Source of the DNA: Micromonospora_J zhanjiangensis
GTDB lineage: Bacteria; Actinomycetota; Actinomycetes; Mycobacteriales; Micromonosporaceae
DNA: 64,000 bases
Direction: 5' to 3'
Assembly (NCBI RefSeq): GCF_042650605.1
Contig: NZ_JBHSBN010000001.1
Location: 186,001-250,000, forward strand
The notes under the pieces: model-generated
Database searches by the model: none
What the model was told of the DNA's origin: nothing
The model's input: the letters and a program-made list of their open reading frames with translations, nothing else
Part shown: piece by piece, positions 11,415 to 21,171 of the stretch
Layout: every line of letters begins with the position of its first letter
Position numbering within the stretch: position 1 is the first letter of the stretch
Program-made: the position numbers and the translations under genes

Positions 11415-11801
11415 TCAGACCTCCCGGGTGCGGTTGCGCAGCACGCAGAACTCGTTGCCCTCCGGGTCGGCCAGCACGACGAACGGGTCGGCGTCGGTCT
11501 GGCCCACGTCCGTGTGCCGGGCGCCGAGCGCCAGCAGCCGCTCGACCTCGGCCTCGACGTCGCCGTCGGTCGGGTTCAGGTCGGGGTGGTTGCGGTTCTT
11601 GCCGGCCTTGGAGGCGTCGACCCGCTGCAACCAGACGGTGAGCGTGCCCGGGGGAGCGTCGTCCGGCGGGTAGAGCTTCGCGCAGCCGTCGTCGCCCTTC
11701 TCGACCCGGTAGCCCAGAACCCGCGACCAGAACTCGGCCATCCGATCGGTGTCCCGCACGTCCAACGTCCACTGCGTGATCTGACTGACCACCCCGCCCA
11801 C
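11415..11801 (-). CDS. VOC family protein (glyoxalase/dioxygenase fold)
   Basis: A 128-residue protein with two beta-alpha-beta-beta-beta units of the vicinal oxygen chelate fold: TQWTLDVRDTDRMAEFWSRVLGY at the start and DPFVVLADPEGNEFCVL at the end. This subgroup resembles the glyoxalase-like proteins of actinobacteria whose substrates are unknown. The GTG at 11801 is supported by GGAGG about six bases upstream. It is convergent with the GntR remnant, only three bases apart. Confidence 0.85.
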   Translation of the reverse strand: MGGVVSQITQWTLDVRDTDRMAEFWSRVLGYRVEKGDDGCAKLYPPDDAPPGTLTVWLQRVDASKAGKNRNHPDLNPTDGDVEAEVERLLALGARHTDVGQTDADPFVVLADPEGNEFCVLRNRTREV

Positions 11802-11883
11802 CTCCGACCTCCGGTGGCTCTACCAACACCACGATCATCACCCGAACCCACCCCGCCCGCACCCGGACCGCCCCAAGGCCCCC

Positions 11884-11948
11884 ATGATCGTTGGCAGTTT
11901 TTCCGTACGACACGCCGATTCGGCAACGGAAAAACTGCCAATGATCAT
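11884..11948. repeat. long palindromic element
   Basis: Two 23-base arms (11884-11906 and 11926-11948) match at 22 of 23 positions around a 19-base loop. The arms contain TTGGCAGTTTTTCCGT and its complement. It lies in a gene-free region between the VOC gene and the SAM riboswitch, pointing away from both, so it is not obviously a terminator for either. It looks like a dispersed palindromic repeat. Confidence 0.75.
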
Positions 11949-12153
11949 GGAGCTGCGCTGTCCCGGATCGGCGCGGCGCTGGGCACCACGAAGCAACCGC
12001 CCTCGGCCGGACCGTCGAGGTGGTGCCGCGGGCCGGCGGTCGGCCGACGCCGGCCGGCGTGAGCCGGACCACTCGACTTGCCGCCCACTGCGTGGGACGG
12101 CGGCTCGGCGCGCCCGCGGATGCGCCGTAAACTCGGCCGGGACAACTGAATAC
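11949..12153. other. gene-free stretch upstream of the SAM riboswitch
   Basis: Together with the palindrome, 11802-12153 is a 352-base region without a gene. Several short frames run through it, but none has a start with a ribosome binding site or any family resemblance. The promoter of the riboswitch-thrC transcript should be here; I cannot place a convincing -35/-10 pair. Confidence 0.5.
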
Positions 12154-12286
12154 CTCATCCAGAGGGGCTGAGGGATACGGCCCGATGACGCCCCGGCAAC
12201 CACCCCGCCGGCTCGACGCAGAGCGAGAGCGGGACAGGTGCCAATTCCGTCCCCGCCGCAGATCGCGATGCGGGGAAAGATGAGAG
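12154..12286 (+). ncRNA. SAM riboswitch (SAM-I/S-box type) controlling threonine synthase
   Basis: The conserved S-box blocks are present in order: CTCATCCAGAGGGGCTGAGGG, GATGACGCCCCGGCAACC, GGTGCCAATTCC and GAAAGATGAGAGG. The first and last strands (CTCATC 12154-12159, GATGAG 12279-12284) form the closing P1 helix. The ribosome binding site GAGAGG of the thrC start overlaps the 3' strand of P1. Binding of S-adenosylmethionine, which stabilises P1, should therefore hide the Shine-Dalgarno, which argues for translational control. Whether this is SAM-I or the related SAM-IV architecture needs a covariance model. Confidence 0.88.
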
Positions 12287-12295
12287 GACCTCGAC

Positions 12296-13615
12296 GTGAC
12301 GTCGATCATCGAATCCGGATCCCACCACGCCACCTCCGACGAGCGCGCCGACGCCGGCCGCGTCGCGGCCGGACCGGCCCGCGGCCTGGTCTGCCGCGGC
12401 TGCGGCGCCGAGTACCCGTTGGTCGCGCAGCACGCCTGTTTCGAGTGTTTCGGCCCGCTGGAGGTCAGCTACGACCCGGCGGCGCTCGCCCGGGTCACCC
12501 GCGCCGACATCGAGGCCGGGCCGCACAACATCTGGCGGTACGCGCCGCTGCTGCCCGCCGGACAGGACCCGGCCGGTCGGATCACCCTCGACCCCGGGCT
12601 CACCCCGCTGGTGGCGGCCACCGGACTCGCCGCCGAGTTGGGCATCCACGCCCCGCTGTGGGTCAAGGACGACAGCGCCAACCCCACCCACTCGTTCAAG
12701 GACCGGGTGGTGTCGGTGGCGCTGACCGCCGCCCGCGGGCTCGGCTTCACCCGGTTCGCCTGCGCCTCCACCGGTAACCTGGCCAACTCGGTCGCCGCCC
12801 ACGCGGCCCGGGCCGGCGTACCGTCGATCGTCTTCATCCCGGCCGACCTGGAACCGGGCAAGGTGATCACCACCGCCGTGTACGGGGGCGACCTGGTCGC
12901 CATCGACGGGTCGTACGACGACGTCAATCGACTCTGTGGCGAGTTGGTGGAGACCGACGAGTTCGAGGACACCGCGTTCGTCAACGTGAACGTCCGGCCC
13001 TACTACGCGGAGGGTTCCAAGACGCTCGGCTACGAGGTGGCCGAGCAGTTGGGCTGGCGGATCCCGGCGCAGGTGGTGGTCCCGATGGCCAGCGGCGAGC
13101 TGCTCACCAAGATTGACAAGGCGTTCAGCGAACTGGTCGAGATAGGACTGGCGACCGCCCCGGACGGCGGCTGGACGGTGTTCGGCGCGCAGTCCACCGG
13201 CTGCAACCCGATCGCGACCGCGCTGCACGCCGGCACCGACACTGTCACCCCGGTACGGCCCACCGGCATCGCGAAGTCGCTGAACATCGGCGACCCGGCC
13301 GCCGGCCTGTACGCGCTGGAGGCGGTCCGGCGTACCGGTGGCTGGATGGACCACGCCGACGACGACGAGATCCGGGCGGGGATCCGGCTGCTGGCCCGGA
13401 CCACCGGCGTGTTCGCCGAGACCGCCGGCGGGGTCACCGTCGCCGTGCTGCGCAAGCTCGTCGAGTCCGGCCGGTTGGACCCGACCCGGGAGACGGTCGT
13501 CTACAACACCGGTGAGGGGCTGAAGACGATCGACGCGGTCGCCGGCCAGGTGGGACCGTCCCATCGGGTAAAGGCTTCGTTGCGGGCGGTACGGGACGCA
13601 GGACTGCTGGGCTGA
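12296..13615 (+). CDS. thrC: threonine synthase
   Basis: A 439-residue PLP enzyme that converts O-phosphohomoserine to threonine. The N-terminus has two CxxC pairs (CRGCG and CFECF), the zinc-ribbon-like module of one threonine synthase group. The PLP lysine is in NPTHSFKDRVVSVAL, the phosphate-binding loop in STGNLANSVAAHAAR, and the serine/glycine-rich end in YNTGEGLKT. The GTG start lies just after the SAM riboswitch, with GAGAGG inside the riboswitch P1 helix. Control by SAM makes sense because O-phosphohomoserine and its precursor homoserine stand at the branch to methionine. No other amino-acid gene is beside it. Confidence 0.93.
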   Translation: MTSIIESGSHHATSDERADAGRVAAGPARGLVCRGCGAEYPLVAQHACFECFGPLEVSYDPAALARVTRADIEAGPHNIWRYAPLLPAGQDPAGRITLDPGLTPLVAATGLAAELGIHAPLWVKDDSANPTHSFKDRVVSVALTAARGLGFTRFACASTGNLANSVAAHAARAGVPSIVFIPADLEPGKVITTAVYGGDLVAIDGSYDDVNRLCGELVETDEFEDTAFVNVNVRPYYAEGSKTLGYEVAEQLGWRIPAQVVVPMASGELLTKIDKAFSELVEIGLATAPDGGWTVFGAQSTGCNPIATALHAGTDTVTPVRPTGIAKSLNIGDPAAGLYALEAVRRTGGWMDHADDDEIRAGIRLLARTTGVFAETAGGVTVAVLRKLVESGRLDPTRETVVYNTGEGLKTIDAVAGQVGPSHRVKASLRAVRDAGLLG

Positions 13616-13685
13616 AACTTCCACGTTTTGCTGCGGTTGGTAGCTGGGGATTTGCTGTCAGTAGAAGAAAACTCCTTCCGGGGAC

Positions 13686-13714
13686 TTGACGGACGCAACT
13701 GCGCAACGCAAGAT
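13686..13714 (+). promoter_or_regulatory. possible promoter upstream of the GNAT gene
   Basis: TTGACG (13686-13691) and CAAGAT (13709-13714) are 17 bases apart in the 286-base region between thrC and the next gene. The -10 box is weak, and a second leaderless-type box (CACCCT) lies right before the GNAT start, so this is a candidate only. Confidence 0.25.
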
Positions 13715-13901
13715 GCTCCGTGCGGGAGGGCGCATCGCCGTAGACTTTTGAAGTTCTTACGACCCAGCGCCGGAGGCGTTGTGCGATCGCCCTCCCGACC
13801 AAGCAGGTGACGACCCGGACGCCGAGGTCGACCCTTTCTTCCCGACCGGCCGACGGCTAAATCGTTCGCGGTCCCACCGCTCCCCGGGGCACCCTCGCCC
13901 C

Positions 13902-14921
13902 ATGGACATCACCGTCGACTCGATCCGGCAGGACGACCACACGAGCTTCGAGCGGGCGTACGAGATCAAGGCCGCGAGTCTCGCGGCGGACCTGCCCGGC
14001 TTTCCGCCGTTGTGCCGGCAGCGCTTCTTCGGCGGCCTGCGGCATCCGATGCCGGTGACGGGCTATCGCTGGCTGCTCGCCCGGCTCGACGGGGAACCGG
14101 TCGGCTTCGCCGAACTCGAACTCCCCCAGGCGGACAACACCGCGATGGCGGTGGTGCAGGTGCACGTCCGGCCCGGGAGTCGCCGCCGGGGCGTCGGGCG
14201 GGCCCTGCACCGGCGGGTCGTCCGGTTGATGGGTGACCTCGGTCGGAAGCGGATCATCGGCCAGACCGCCGGCACCCTGCCGGACGGCCCGGAACGCGAT
14301 CCCGCGGGTGACGCGTTCGCCCGCGCGGTCGGCGCGACGGCCGCGCTGGTCGACGTCCGCCGTCGGCTCGACGCCACCGGGCTCGACGAGGTCGCCCTCG
14401 ACCGGCAGCTCGCCGAGGCGCGGTCCCGGGCCGGGGACTACCGGACCGTCCGCTGGCCCGGCATCCCGCCGGAGGAGTACCTCGCCGATCTGGCCTACCT
14501 GGACGGTCGGCTGCTGCTGGACGCGCCGACGGGCGAACTCGACTACGAGCCGGAGAAGATCGACGCGACCCGCGCCCGGGGGATCGCCGAGGCGCGGGTG
14601 GCGGCGGGCCGGCGGACGTACCACACGGCGGCGCGGCACGAGGCGACCGGCCGGCTGGTCGCCTGGACGACCATCGACGTCGGTGCCACCCCGGACTGGC
14701 ACGCCTTCCAACAGATCACCATCGTCGATCCGGCACACCGCGGGCGCCGGCTCGGCACCCTCCTGAAGATCGAAAACCTGCGGTACGCCATGGCGAACGA
14801 GCCGGCCCTGCGGTCCGTCGACACCTGGAACGCCGCCGACAACGAGCACATGATCTCGATCAACGAGGCGATCGGATTCCGGCCGGTGGACCGCTGGACC
14901 GACTGGCAGCTGACGCTCTGA
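13902..14921 (+). CDS. GNAT family N-acetyltransferase with two GNAT domains
   Basis: A 339-residue protein with two acetyl-CoA-binding motifs: HVRPGSRRRGVGRALHRRVV (about residues 85-105) and VDPAHRGRRLGTLLKIENL (about 275-295). The first half is the more complete; the second ends with NEAIGFRPVDRWTDWQL. Tandem-GNAT proteins of this kind include mycothiol synthase and many uncharacterised actinobacterial enzymes; this one does not match MshD better than the copy at 45075. The ATG at 13902 is chosen because the domain begins there and no ribosome binding site supports a longer form. Substrate unknown. Confidence 0.85.
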   Translation: MDITVDSIRQDDHTSFERAYEIKAASLAADLPGFPPLCRQRFFGGLRHPMPVTGYRWLLARLDGEPVGFAELELPQADNTAMAVVQVHVRPGSRRRGVGRALHRRVVRLMGDLGRKRIIGQTAGTLPDGPERDPAGDAFARAVGATAALVDVRRRLDATGLDEVALDRQLAEARSRAGDYRTVRWPGIPPEEYLADLAYLDGRLLLDAPTGELDYEPEKIDATRARGIAEARVAAGRRTYHTAARHEATGRLVAWTTIDVGATPDWHAFQQITIVDPAHRGRRLGTLLKIENLRYAMANEPALRSVDTWNAADNEHMISINEAIGFRPVDRWTDWQLTL

Positions 14922-14982
14922 CGATCCCGGGCGGCAGCGCCTGAGGTGCTGGCCCGGGGCCGGCTGGGGCATGATGGCGGGC

Positions 14983-16656
14983 ATGACGGAGACCCCGCAT
15001 CCCCTCTACGCCGCGCACGCCGAGACGCTGACCCGCGCGCTGACCGCGATCACCGAGCGCGGCTACTGGTCCGCCTACCCGGAATCACCCAGCCCCCGGG
15101 TGTACGGCGAGACCGCCGCCGCCGACGGTGAGGCCGCCTTCCGGGCGTACCTGGGCGGTGACTTCCCGCTCGACCAGCCGGGTGCCGGCGATCGGGTGGC
15201 CACCGAGGTCAGCCCGTTCGGGGTGGATCTCGGCGTGCGCTATCCGCACGCCGACCCGGACGCCCTGATCGCCGCCGCCACCACCGCGCTGCCGGCCTGG
15301 CGGGACGCCGGCCCGCGGACCCGGACCGGGGTCTGCCTGGAGATCCTCGCCCGGCTGCACCGGCACGTCTTCGAGCTGGCCAACGCGGTGCAGTTCACCA
15401 GCGGCCAGGCCTTCGTGATGGCCTTCCAAGCCGGCGGGGCACACGCGCTGGACCGGGCCCTGGAGGCGGTGGCCTACGCGTACGCGGAGATGAACCGGCA
15501 CCCCGGCACGGCCGACTGGGAGAAGCCGGCCGGCAAGGGCGAGCCGCTGCGGATGGTCAAGACCTTCCACGTGGTGCCCCGCGGCGTCGCCCTGGTGATC
15601 GGCTGCAACACCTTCCCGACCTGGAACTCGTACCCGGGGTTGTTCGCCTCGCTGGTCACCGGCAACCCGGTGCTGGTCAAGCCGCATCCGCGGGCCGTCC
15701 TGCCGCTGGCGATCACGGTGCGGTACGCCCGCGAGGTGCTCGCCGAGGCCGGGTTCGACCCCAACCTGGTGCAGCTCGCCGTCGAGGCGCCCGGCGAAGG
15801 GCTCGCCTCCGGCCTGGCCACCCGGCCCGAGGTCAAGATCGTCGACTTCACCGGTTCCACCGAGTACGGCGACTGGCTGGAGGACAACGCCCGGCAGGCC
15901 GCCGTCTACACCGAGAAGGCCGGCCTCAACACGGTCGTCGTCGACTCCACCGACGACTTCGCCGGGATGTGCCGCAACCTCGGCTTCACGCTGACCCTGT
16001 ACAGCGGCCAGATGTGCACCACCTCGCAGAACATCCTGATCCCGGCCGGCGGCATCGAGACCGACCAGGGGCACAGGAGCTTCGACGAGGTGGCCGCCGG
16101 GATCGCCGCCGCGGTCGGCAAGCTCACCGGGGATCCGGCCCGGGGCGTCGAGCTGACCGGTGCCATCGTCAACGACGGGGTGCTGGAGCGACTGACCGAG
16201 GCGGCGAAACTCGGCGAGGTGGTGCTGGAGTCGCGGACGGTGGAGCACCCGAAATATCCGGGCGCGGTGGTGCGTACCCCGACGATCGTGAAACTGGCGG
16301 CGGACGCGGCGGAGATCTACGGCCGGGAGTGGTTCGGACCCATCTCGTTCGTCATCGCGACTGACTCCACCGAGCACAGCCTGCGGATCTTCCGGGACAC
16401 GGTGGGCGCGGGCGGCGCGCTGACCGCGGGCGTCTACTCCACGGACGAGGACGTCCTCGACGCGGCCGAGAAGGTGGCCGTGGACGTGGGGGTGCACCTG
16501 TCCTGCAACCTCACCGGCGGGGTGTTCGTCAACCAGTCGGCGGCGTTCTCGGACTTCCACGCCAGCGGCGCGAACCCGGCCGCGAACGCGGCCCTGACCG
16601 ACGGCGCCTACGTCGCCAACCGGTTCCGGATCGTGCAGAGCCGCCGACACGCCTGA
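14983..16656 (+). CDS. paaN: phenylacetic acid degradation protein PaaN (aldehyde dehydrogenase type)
   Basis: A 557-residue protein of the aldehyde dehydrogenase superfamily, PaaN subgroup. The catalytic cysteine is in YSGQMCTTSQNI, the nucleotide-binding segment around FTGSTEYGDWLEDNA, and the glutamate region at YTEKAGLN. In phenylacetate catabolism the ALDH part of PaaZ/PaaN oxidises the ring-opened semialdehyde; here there is no fused hydratase domain. No other paa genes are near, so it may act in another pathway. The start at 14983 follows CATGAT (14970-14975) by seven bases, as in the other leaderless genes; ATGs at 14971 and 14974 are alternatives. Confidence 0.85.
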   Translation: MTETPHPLYAAHAETLTRALTAITERGYWSAYPESPSPRVYGETAAADGEAAFRAYLGGDFPLDQPGAGDRVATEVSPFGVDLGVRYPHADPDALIAAATTALPAWRDAGPRTRTGVCLEILARLHRHVFELANAVQFTSGQAFVMAFQAGGAHALDRALEAVAYAYAEMNRHPGTADWEKPAGKGEPLRMVKTFHVVPRGVALVIGCNTFPTWNSYPGLFASLVTGNPVLVKPHPRAVLPLAITVRYAREVLAEAGFDPNLVQLAVEAPGEGLASGLATRPEVKIVDFTGSTEYGDWLEDNARQAAVYTEKAGLNTVVVDSTDDFAGMCRNLGFTLTLYSGQMCTTSQNILIPAGGIETDQGHRSFDEVAAGIAAAVGKLTGDPARGVELTGAIVNDGVLERLTEAAKLGEVVLESRTVEHPKYPGAVVRTPTIVKLAADAAEIYGREWFGPISFVIATDSTEHSLRIFRDTVGAGGALTAGVYSTDEDVLDAAEKVAVDVGVHLSCNLTGGVFVNQSAAFSDFHASGANPAANAALTDGAYVANRFRIVQSRRHA

Positions 16657-16699
16657 GCGCACCGGTACGCCCGAGCGGCACCGCGCCGCCCGACCCGAG

Positions 16700-16743
16700 G
16701 ACGGGCCCTCGCCCATCGCGCAAGCGGTCGGCGGGGGCCCGTC
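16700..16743. terminator. terminator-like hairpin between convergent paaN and GNAT genes
   Basis: GACGGGCCC (16700-16708) and GGGCCCGTC (16735-16743) make a perfect 9-bp GC stem around a 26-base loop in the short space between two convergent genes. Confidence 0.5.
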
Positions 16744-16749
16744 GGGGTG

Positions 16750-17322
16750 TCAGGCCGGGCGGCGCATCCGCAGCTCGGTCAGCACGGGGACGGTGGGGTG
16801 CGGGACCCGGACCCCGGTGTCGACGAAGCCCAGCCGCCGGTAGGCGCGGACCGCCCGGTCGTTGCCGACCACCACCTCCATCAGCAACTCCGGCCGGCCG
16901 GTGGATCGGGACCAGGCGGCCACCGCCTCGACGAGGTCGGCCAGCAGGCCCGTGCCGCGCCGGGCCGGGGTGACGTAGACGGCGAAGATCAAGGTCAGGT
17001 CCGGCTCCCCGGGTACGACCGTGCCGCCGGCGTGCCCGACGAACCGGCCGTCGACCTCCGCCACGAACTGGCCCCGGATCGGACCGGTCGCGCACCCGGC
17101 GATCCGGGCCACGTGCTCGGCGTGCGGACGGGCGGCGTGCTCGGCGAGCGTCTCCAGGAAGGCCAGCGGCGTGTCGGCGAGCATCTCCAGACGCAGTGCC
17201 CGCATCCGGGCGGCGTCCCGGGTGGTGACCCGTCGGACCCGGGGCGCGGGCGGACGGGCCGGCCGGCACGTCGGCCGGTCGACGGAGGAGGTGTCCACGG
17301 CCGGCGGCCACACACTGGTCAC
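16750..17322 (-). CDS. GNAT family N-acetyltransferase
   Basis: A single-domain GNAT protein of about 190 residues. The core RRVTTRDAARMRALRLEML is followed by the acetyl-CoA motif VYVTPARRGTGLLADLVEAV and the C-terminal NDRAVRAYRRLGFVDTGVRV. This is the common actinobacterial layout; the substrate cannot be told. The start is uncertain: GTG at 17322 is chosen, with a TTG at 17358 further upstream and other GTG codons inside. It is convergent with paaN. Confidence 0.8.
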   Translation of the reverse strand: MTSVWPPAVDTSSVDRPTCRPARPPAPRVRRVTTRDAARMRALRLEMLADTPLAFLETLAEHAARPHAEHVARIAGCATGPIRGQFVAEVDGRFVGHAGGTVVPGEPDLTLIFAVYVTPARRGTGLLADLVEAVAAWSRSTGRPELLMEVVVGNDRAVRAYRRLGFVDTGVRVPHPTVPVLTELRMRRPA

Positions 17323-17650
17323 ACCGCAACAACTACCGTGGTCCGTCCCGGTTGGCAACTAGATTGATTGCGATGCGTGTGTTTCAGGAGTGGAAGCGCT
17401 CGGACCTGGGGATTCAAATTTGAAAAGCAAGCGACGCGCGACGATGGGCGATCGGATGTCCAAGCGCTTTCCCGGATCCCGATCGCTGTCCGATTTGGGG
17501 TAGTGCGCCGTCGTCACCGCTCGTGTAACGTGCGATTTCGGTCGCTGTTTCACCGCGAGGGAGTGTCGGTCGGAAAACCGCGACCGGGGCAGGCGCACGC
17601 GGTGTCAGGGGCTCAAGTGGGTTCGGCACCATCGAAGTAAGGAAGTCACA
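17323..17650. promoter_or_regulatory. upstream region of the cold-shock gene with an AT-rich palindrome
   Basis: A 328-base region without a supported gene. It contains TTCAAATTTGAA (17413-17424), a perfect 12-base palindrome striking in this GC-rich context. Several AT-rich blocks follow (TGTAACGTGCGATTT near 17522), and then the ribosome binding site AAGGAAG of the cold-shock gene. A long 5' untranslated region is usual for cspA-type genes; the exact transcription start cannot be read. Confidence 0.35.
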
Positions 17651-17854
17651 ATGGCTCAGGGCACCGTCAAATGGTTCAACAGCGAAAAGGGCTACGGATT
17701 CATTGCCGTCGATGGAGGATCGGACGTGTTCGTCCACTTTTCCGCCATTGAGATGGACGGCTACAAGTCGCTCGACGACGGCCAGCGGGTCGAGTTCGAG
17801 GTCGCCCAGGGGCAGAAGGGTCCGCAGGCCGAAAAGGTGCGTGTGATCGCCTGA
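17651..17854 (+). CDS. cold-shock protein (CspA family)
   Basis: A 67-residue single cold-shock domain. It carries both RNA-binding motifs: KWFNSEKGYGFI (RNP1) and DVFVHFSAI (RNP2). It binds single-stranded RNA and DNA as an RNA chaperone. AAGGAAG is placed seven bases before the ATG. The gene stands alone, with a long upstream region and a hairpin downstream. Confidence 0.97.
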   Translation: MAQGTVKWFNSEKGYGFIAVDGGSDVFVHFSAIEMDGYKSLDDGQRVEFEVAQGQKGPQAEKVRVIA

Positions 17855-17935
17855 GCTTTGTATCGACGTTTTCCGATCTGGACCCGCACGGTGGCCGCTC
17901 CCCGTGCCGACCCCGAGGCCCGACGTCTTCGCCGC

Positions 17936-17996
17936 AGGCCCGTCCGTACCCGCTGCTGCCCGCCCGGTCGGGCCGGCACCGGGTGCGGGCGGGCCT
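17936..17996. terminator. terminator-like hairpin after the cold-shock gene
   Basis: Two 17-base arms (17936-17952 and 17980-17996) pair throughout, with two G-U pairs, around a 27-base loop. It lies 80 bases after the cold-shock gene and before the CIRCE region of groEL. Confidence 0.5.
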
Positions 17997-18063
17997 GACG
18001 CGCTTCGACTCCACCGATCGGACCGCACGCCGCCGGCGGGGCGGCACGATCGGGCCGGACGCG

Positions 18064-18090
18064 CTTGCACTCGGCAGGGGAGAGTGCTAA
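18064..18090 (+). promoter_or_regulatory. CIRCE operator 1 (HrcA site)
   Basis: CTTGCACTC, nine bases, GAGTGCTAA: eight of nine arm positions fit the CIRCE consensus, with the canonical nine-base spacer. It is one of two sites in tandem in the 520-base region between the cold-shock gene and groEL, which holds no supported gene. Confidence 0.9.
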
Positions 18091-18098
18091 ACAAGTCA

Positions 18099-18125
18099 TT
18101 GGCACTCGCGCCATGTGAGTGCCAA
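18099..18125 (+). promoter_or_regulatory. CIRCE operator 2 (HrcA site)
   Basis: TTGGCACTC, nine bases, GAGTGCCAA: a perfect inverted repeat with a nine-base spacer, 35 bases after the first site. CIRCE is bound by the heat-shock repressor HrcA, so groEL is expected to be de-repressed by heat. The distance to the groEL start is about 250 bases, which implies a long leader or an internal promoter. Confidence 0.93.
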
Positions 18126-18374
18126 TGGTCGGGGCGGTAGGGCCACGGTCACGGACCCATGGAGACGGGGACGAGGCACGTGGCCGGTCGTCGCGGGCTG
18201 TCCGCCCGGCCGGCGGACGTCCCTGTCGCCTTGCGCGTCGGAGTCGGTCAAGCGCCTCGTGCGCCGTCGACGCCGCGGGCAAGCGCAGTAGTGACGTCCG
18301 AAGGTGCGTAGTCAGACGGCGCATCCGGGACAACCGTCCGGGGAGCCGTTGAGTGTCCAGGAGGACAACGCCGT

Positions 18375-19997
<1,623 letters not shown>

Positions 19998-20014
19998 GTC
20001 CGGAAACACCTGCC

Positions 20015-20050
20015 GGTGGGGGCGGGCCGCGCGAGCGGTCCGCCCCCACC
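20015..20050 (+). terminator. terminator of groEL
   Basis: GGTGGGGGCGGGCCGC and GCGGTCCGCCCCCACC form a stem of about 15 pairs with a short loop, 18 bases after the groEL stop. Confidence 0.75.
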
Positions 20051-20075
20051 GCCGTCCCGGCTGTCGTCGCGCGGG

Positions 20076-21131
20076 CTAGCCGGCGCCGACCAGCGGCTTG
20101 CGGTAGAGGGAGAAGACCCGTTCGATCCGGGCCCCGACGGTGCGGGAGTAGAACGGCACCGGGCCCACCCAGCCGATCTGTACCCGGTCGTGGCCGGCGG
20201 CCCGCTGGTCGGCAAGACAGCGACGTAACAGGATCGAGCCGATGCCGAGGCCCTGCGCGGCCGGCGCCGTGCCCGTCGGGCCGAACCAGGTGGGCCGGGA
20301 CGACCCCCACGCCGCGAAGGCCAGCAGCTTCCCGTCGCGTACGGCGAGGTGACAGCCGGCATCCGGGCGGCCCACCGAACGGGTGAGCTCGCCGGGCCAC
20401 GATCCGCCGAAGACCTCCTCGGCGAACGCGACCAGGGCCGGAAGGTCCGCCGGCTCGGCCCGGCGTACCGTGACGCCCTGCCCGGCCAGCCGCCGCTCGG
20501 CCGGCGCGGTGTCCCGCAGTCCCGGGGCGTCCGGCGCCGACAGGTCGGCGGTCATGTTCCAGGCGGTCCGGTACTGCTCGTAGCCGAGCGCCAGCGCGGT
20601 GCAGATCGCCGGGGTGTAGCGCACGTCGATGCCCGGCCAGGCGTACCGCGGTGGGTTGCCGGCAAGCACCACCTCGCGGGCGCCGAGTCCGGCCAGGACC
20701 AGCTCCGCCCGCTCCAGCAGGGCGCGACCCAGCCCGCGCCGGCGCGCCGAGGGATGGACCGCGAGCAGTTCGACGTGCCCGACCGTCGGATTCGTGTGCG
20801 AGATCGAACCCAGCAGCACCCCGACGGGCGCTCCGCCCGCGGCGCCGGTCGGGGCGAGGGTGCCGGTCGACGGGCTGACGGTGGCCGGCGCCGGGCGGCC
20901 GACCAGGGCGACCGGGCGGCGGCCGACCGTCGGGTCGGGATCACTCAGCAGGGGCACGATCGCCGCCGCCTCGGCGGCGTCCTCGGGCAGGTCCAGCGCC
21001 GCGCGGCACAGCTCGACCAGGCCCGCCGACCAGCCGCCGGACGGCTCGGTCCCGGCAGAGCCGGTTCCGGTCGGGCCGGTTCCGGCAGACCCGGTTGCGG
21101 TCAGCACGTCGATCGTGAACTGGGGATCCAC
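20076..21131 (-). CDS. GNAT family N-acetyltransferase with two GNAT domains
   Basis: A 351-residue tandem-GNAT protein. The first acetyl-CoA motif is VHPSARRRGLGRALLERAEL, the second is AAQGLGIGSILLRRCLADQR near the end. A flexible Thr/Gly-rich insertion near residues 12-30 is encoded by a short repeat (TGSAGTGPTGTG). The GTG at 21131 is preferred over GTG at 21137: ACCTTA on the plus strand (21139-21144) reads as the -10 box TAAGGT, seven bases before it. Substrate unknown. It is convergent with groEL. Confidence 0.85.
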   Translation of the reverse strand: MDPQFTIDVLTATGSAGTGPTGTGSAGTEPSGGWSAGLVELCRAALDLPEDAAEAAAIVPLLSDPDPTVGRRPVALVGRPAPATVSPSTGTLAPTGAAGGAPVGVLLGSISHTNPTVGHVELLAVHPSARRRGLGRALLERAELVLAGLGAREVVLAGNPPRYAWPGIDVRYTPAICTALALGYEQYRTAWNMTADLSAPDAPGLRDTAPAERRLAGQGVTVRRAEPADLPALVAFAEEVFGGSWPGELTRSVGRPDAGCHLAVRDGKLLAFAAWGSSRPTWFGPTGTAPAAQGLGIGSILLRRCLADQRAAGHDRVQIGWVGPVPFYSRTVGARIERVFSLYRKPLVGAG

Positions 21132-21171
21132 GGGCACAACCTTAGATCAGCTCGATCTGGCGGGGACACCC

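Noticed and set aside
17338..17425. tRNA-like piece with GATTCAAATT before the cold-shock gene
   Set aside because: Only a T-loop-like string is present; no acceptor or anticodon stem can be formed.
18180..18311. 43-codon GTG frame between the CIRCE sites and groEL
   Set aside because: GAGG upstream is weak, the peptide is low-complexity, and it lies in the groEL leader; no support as a gene.
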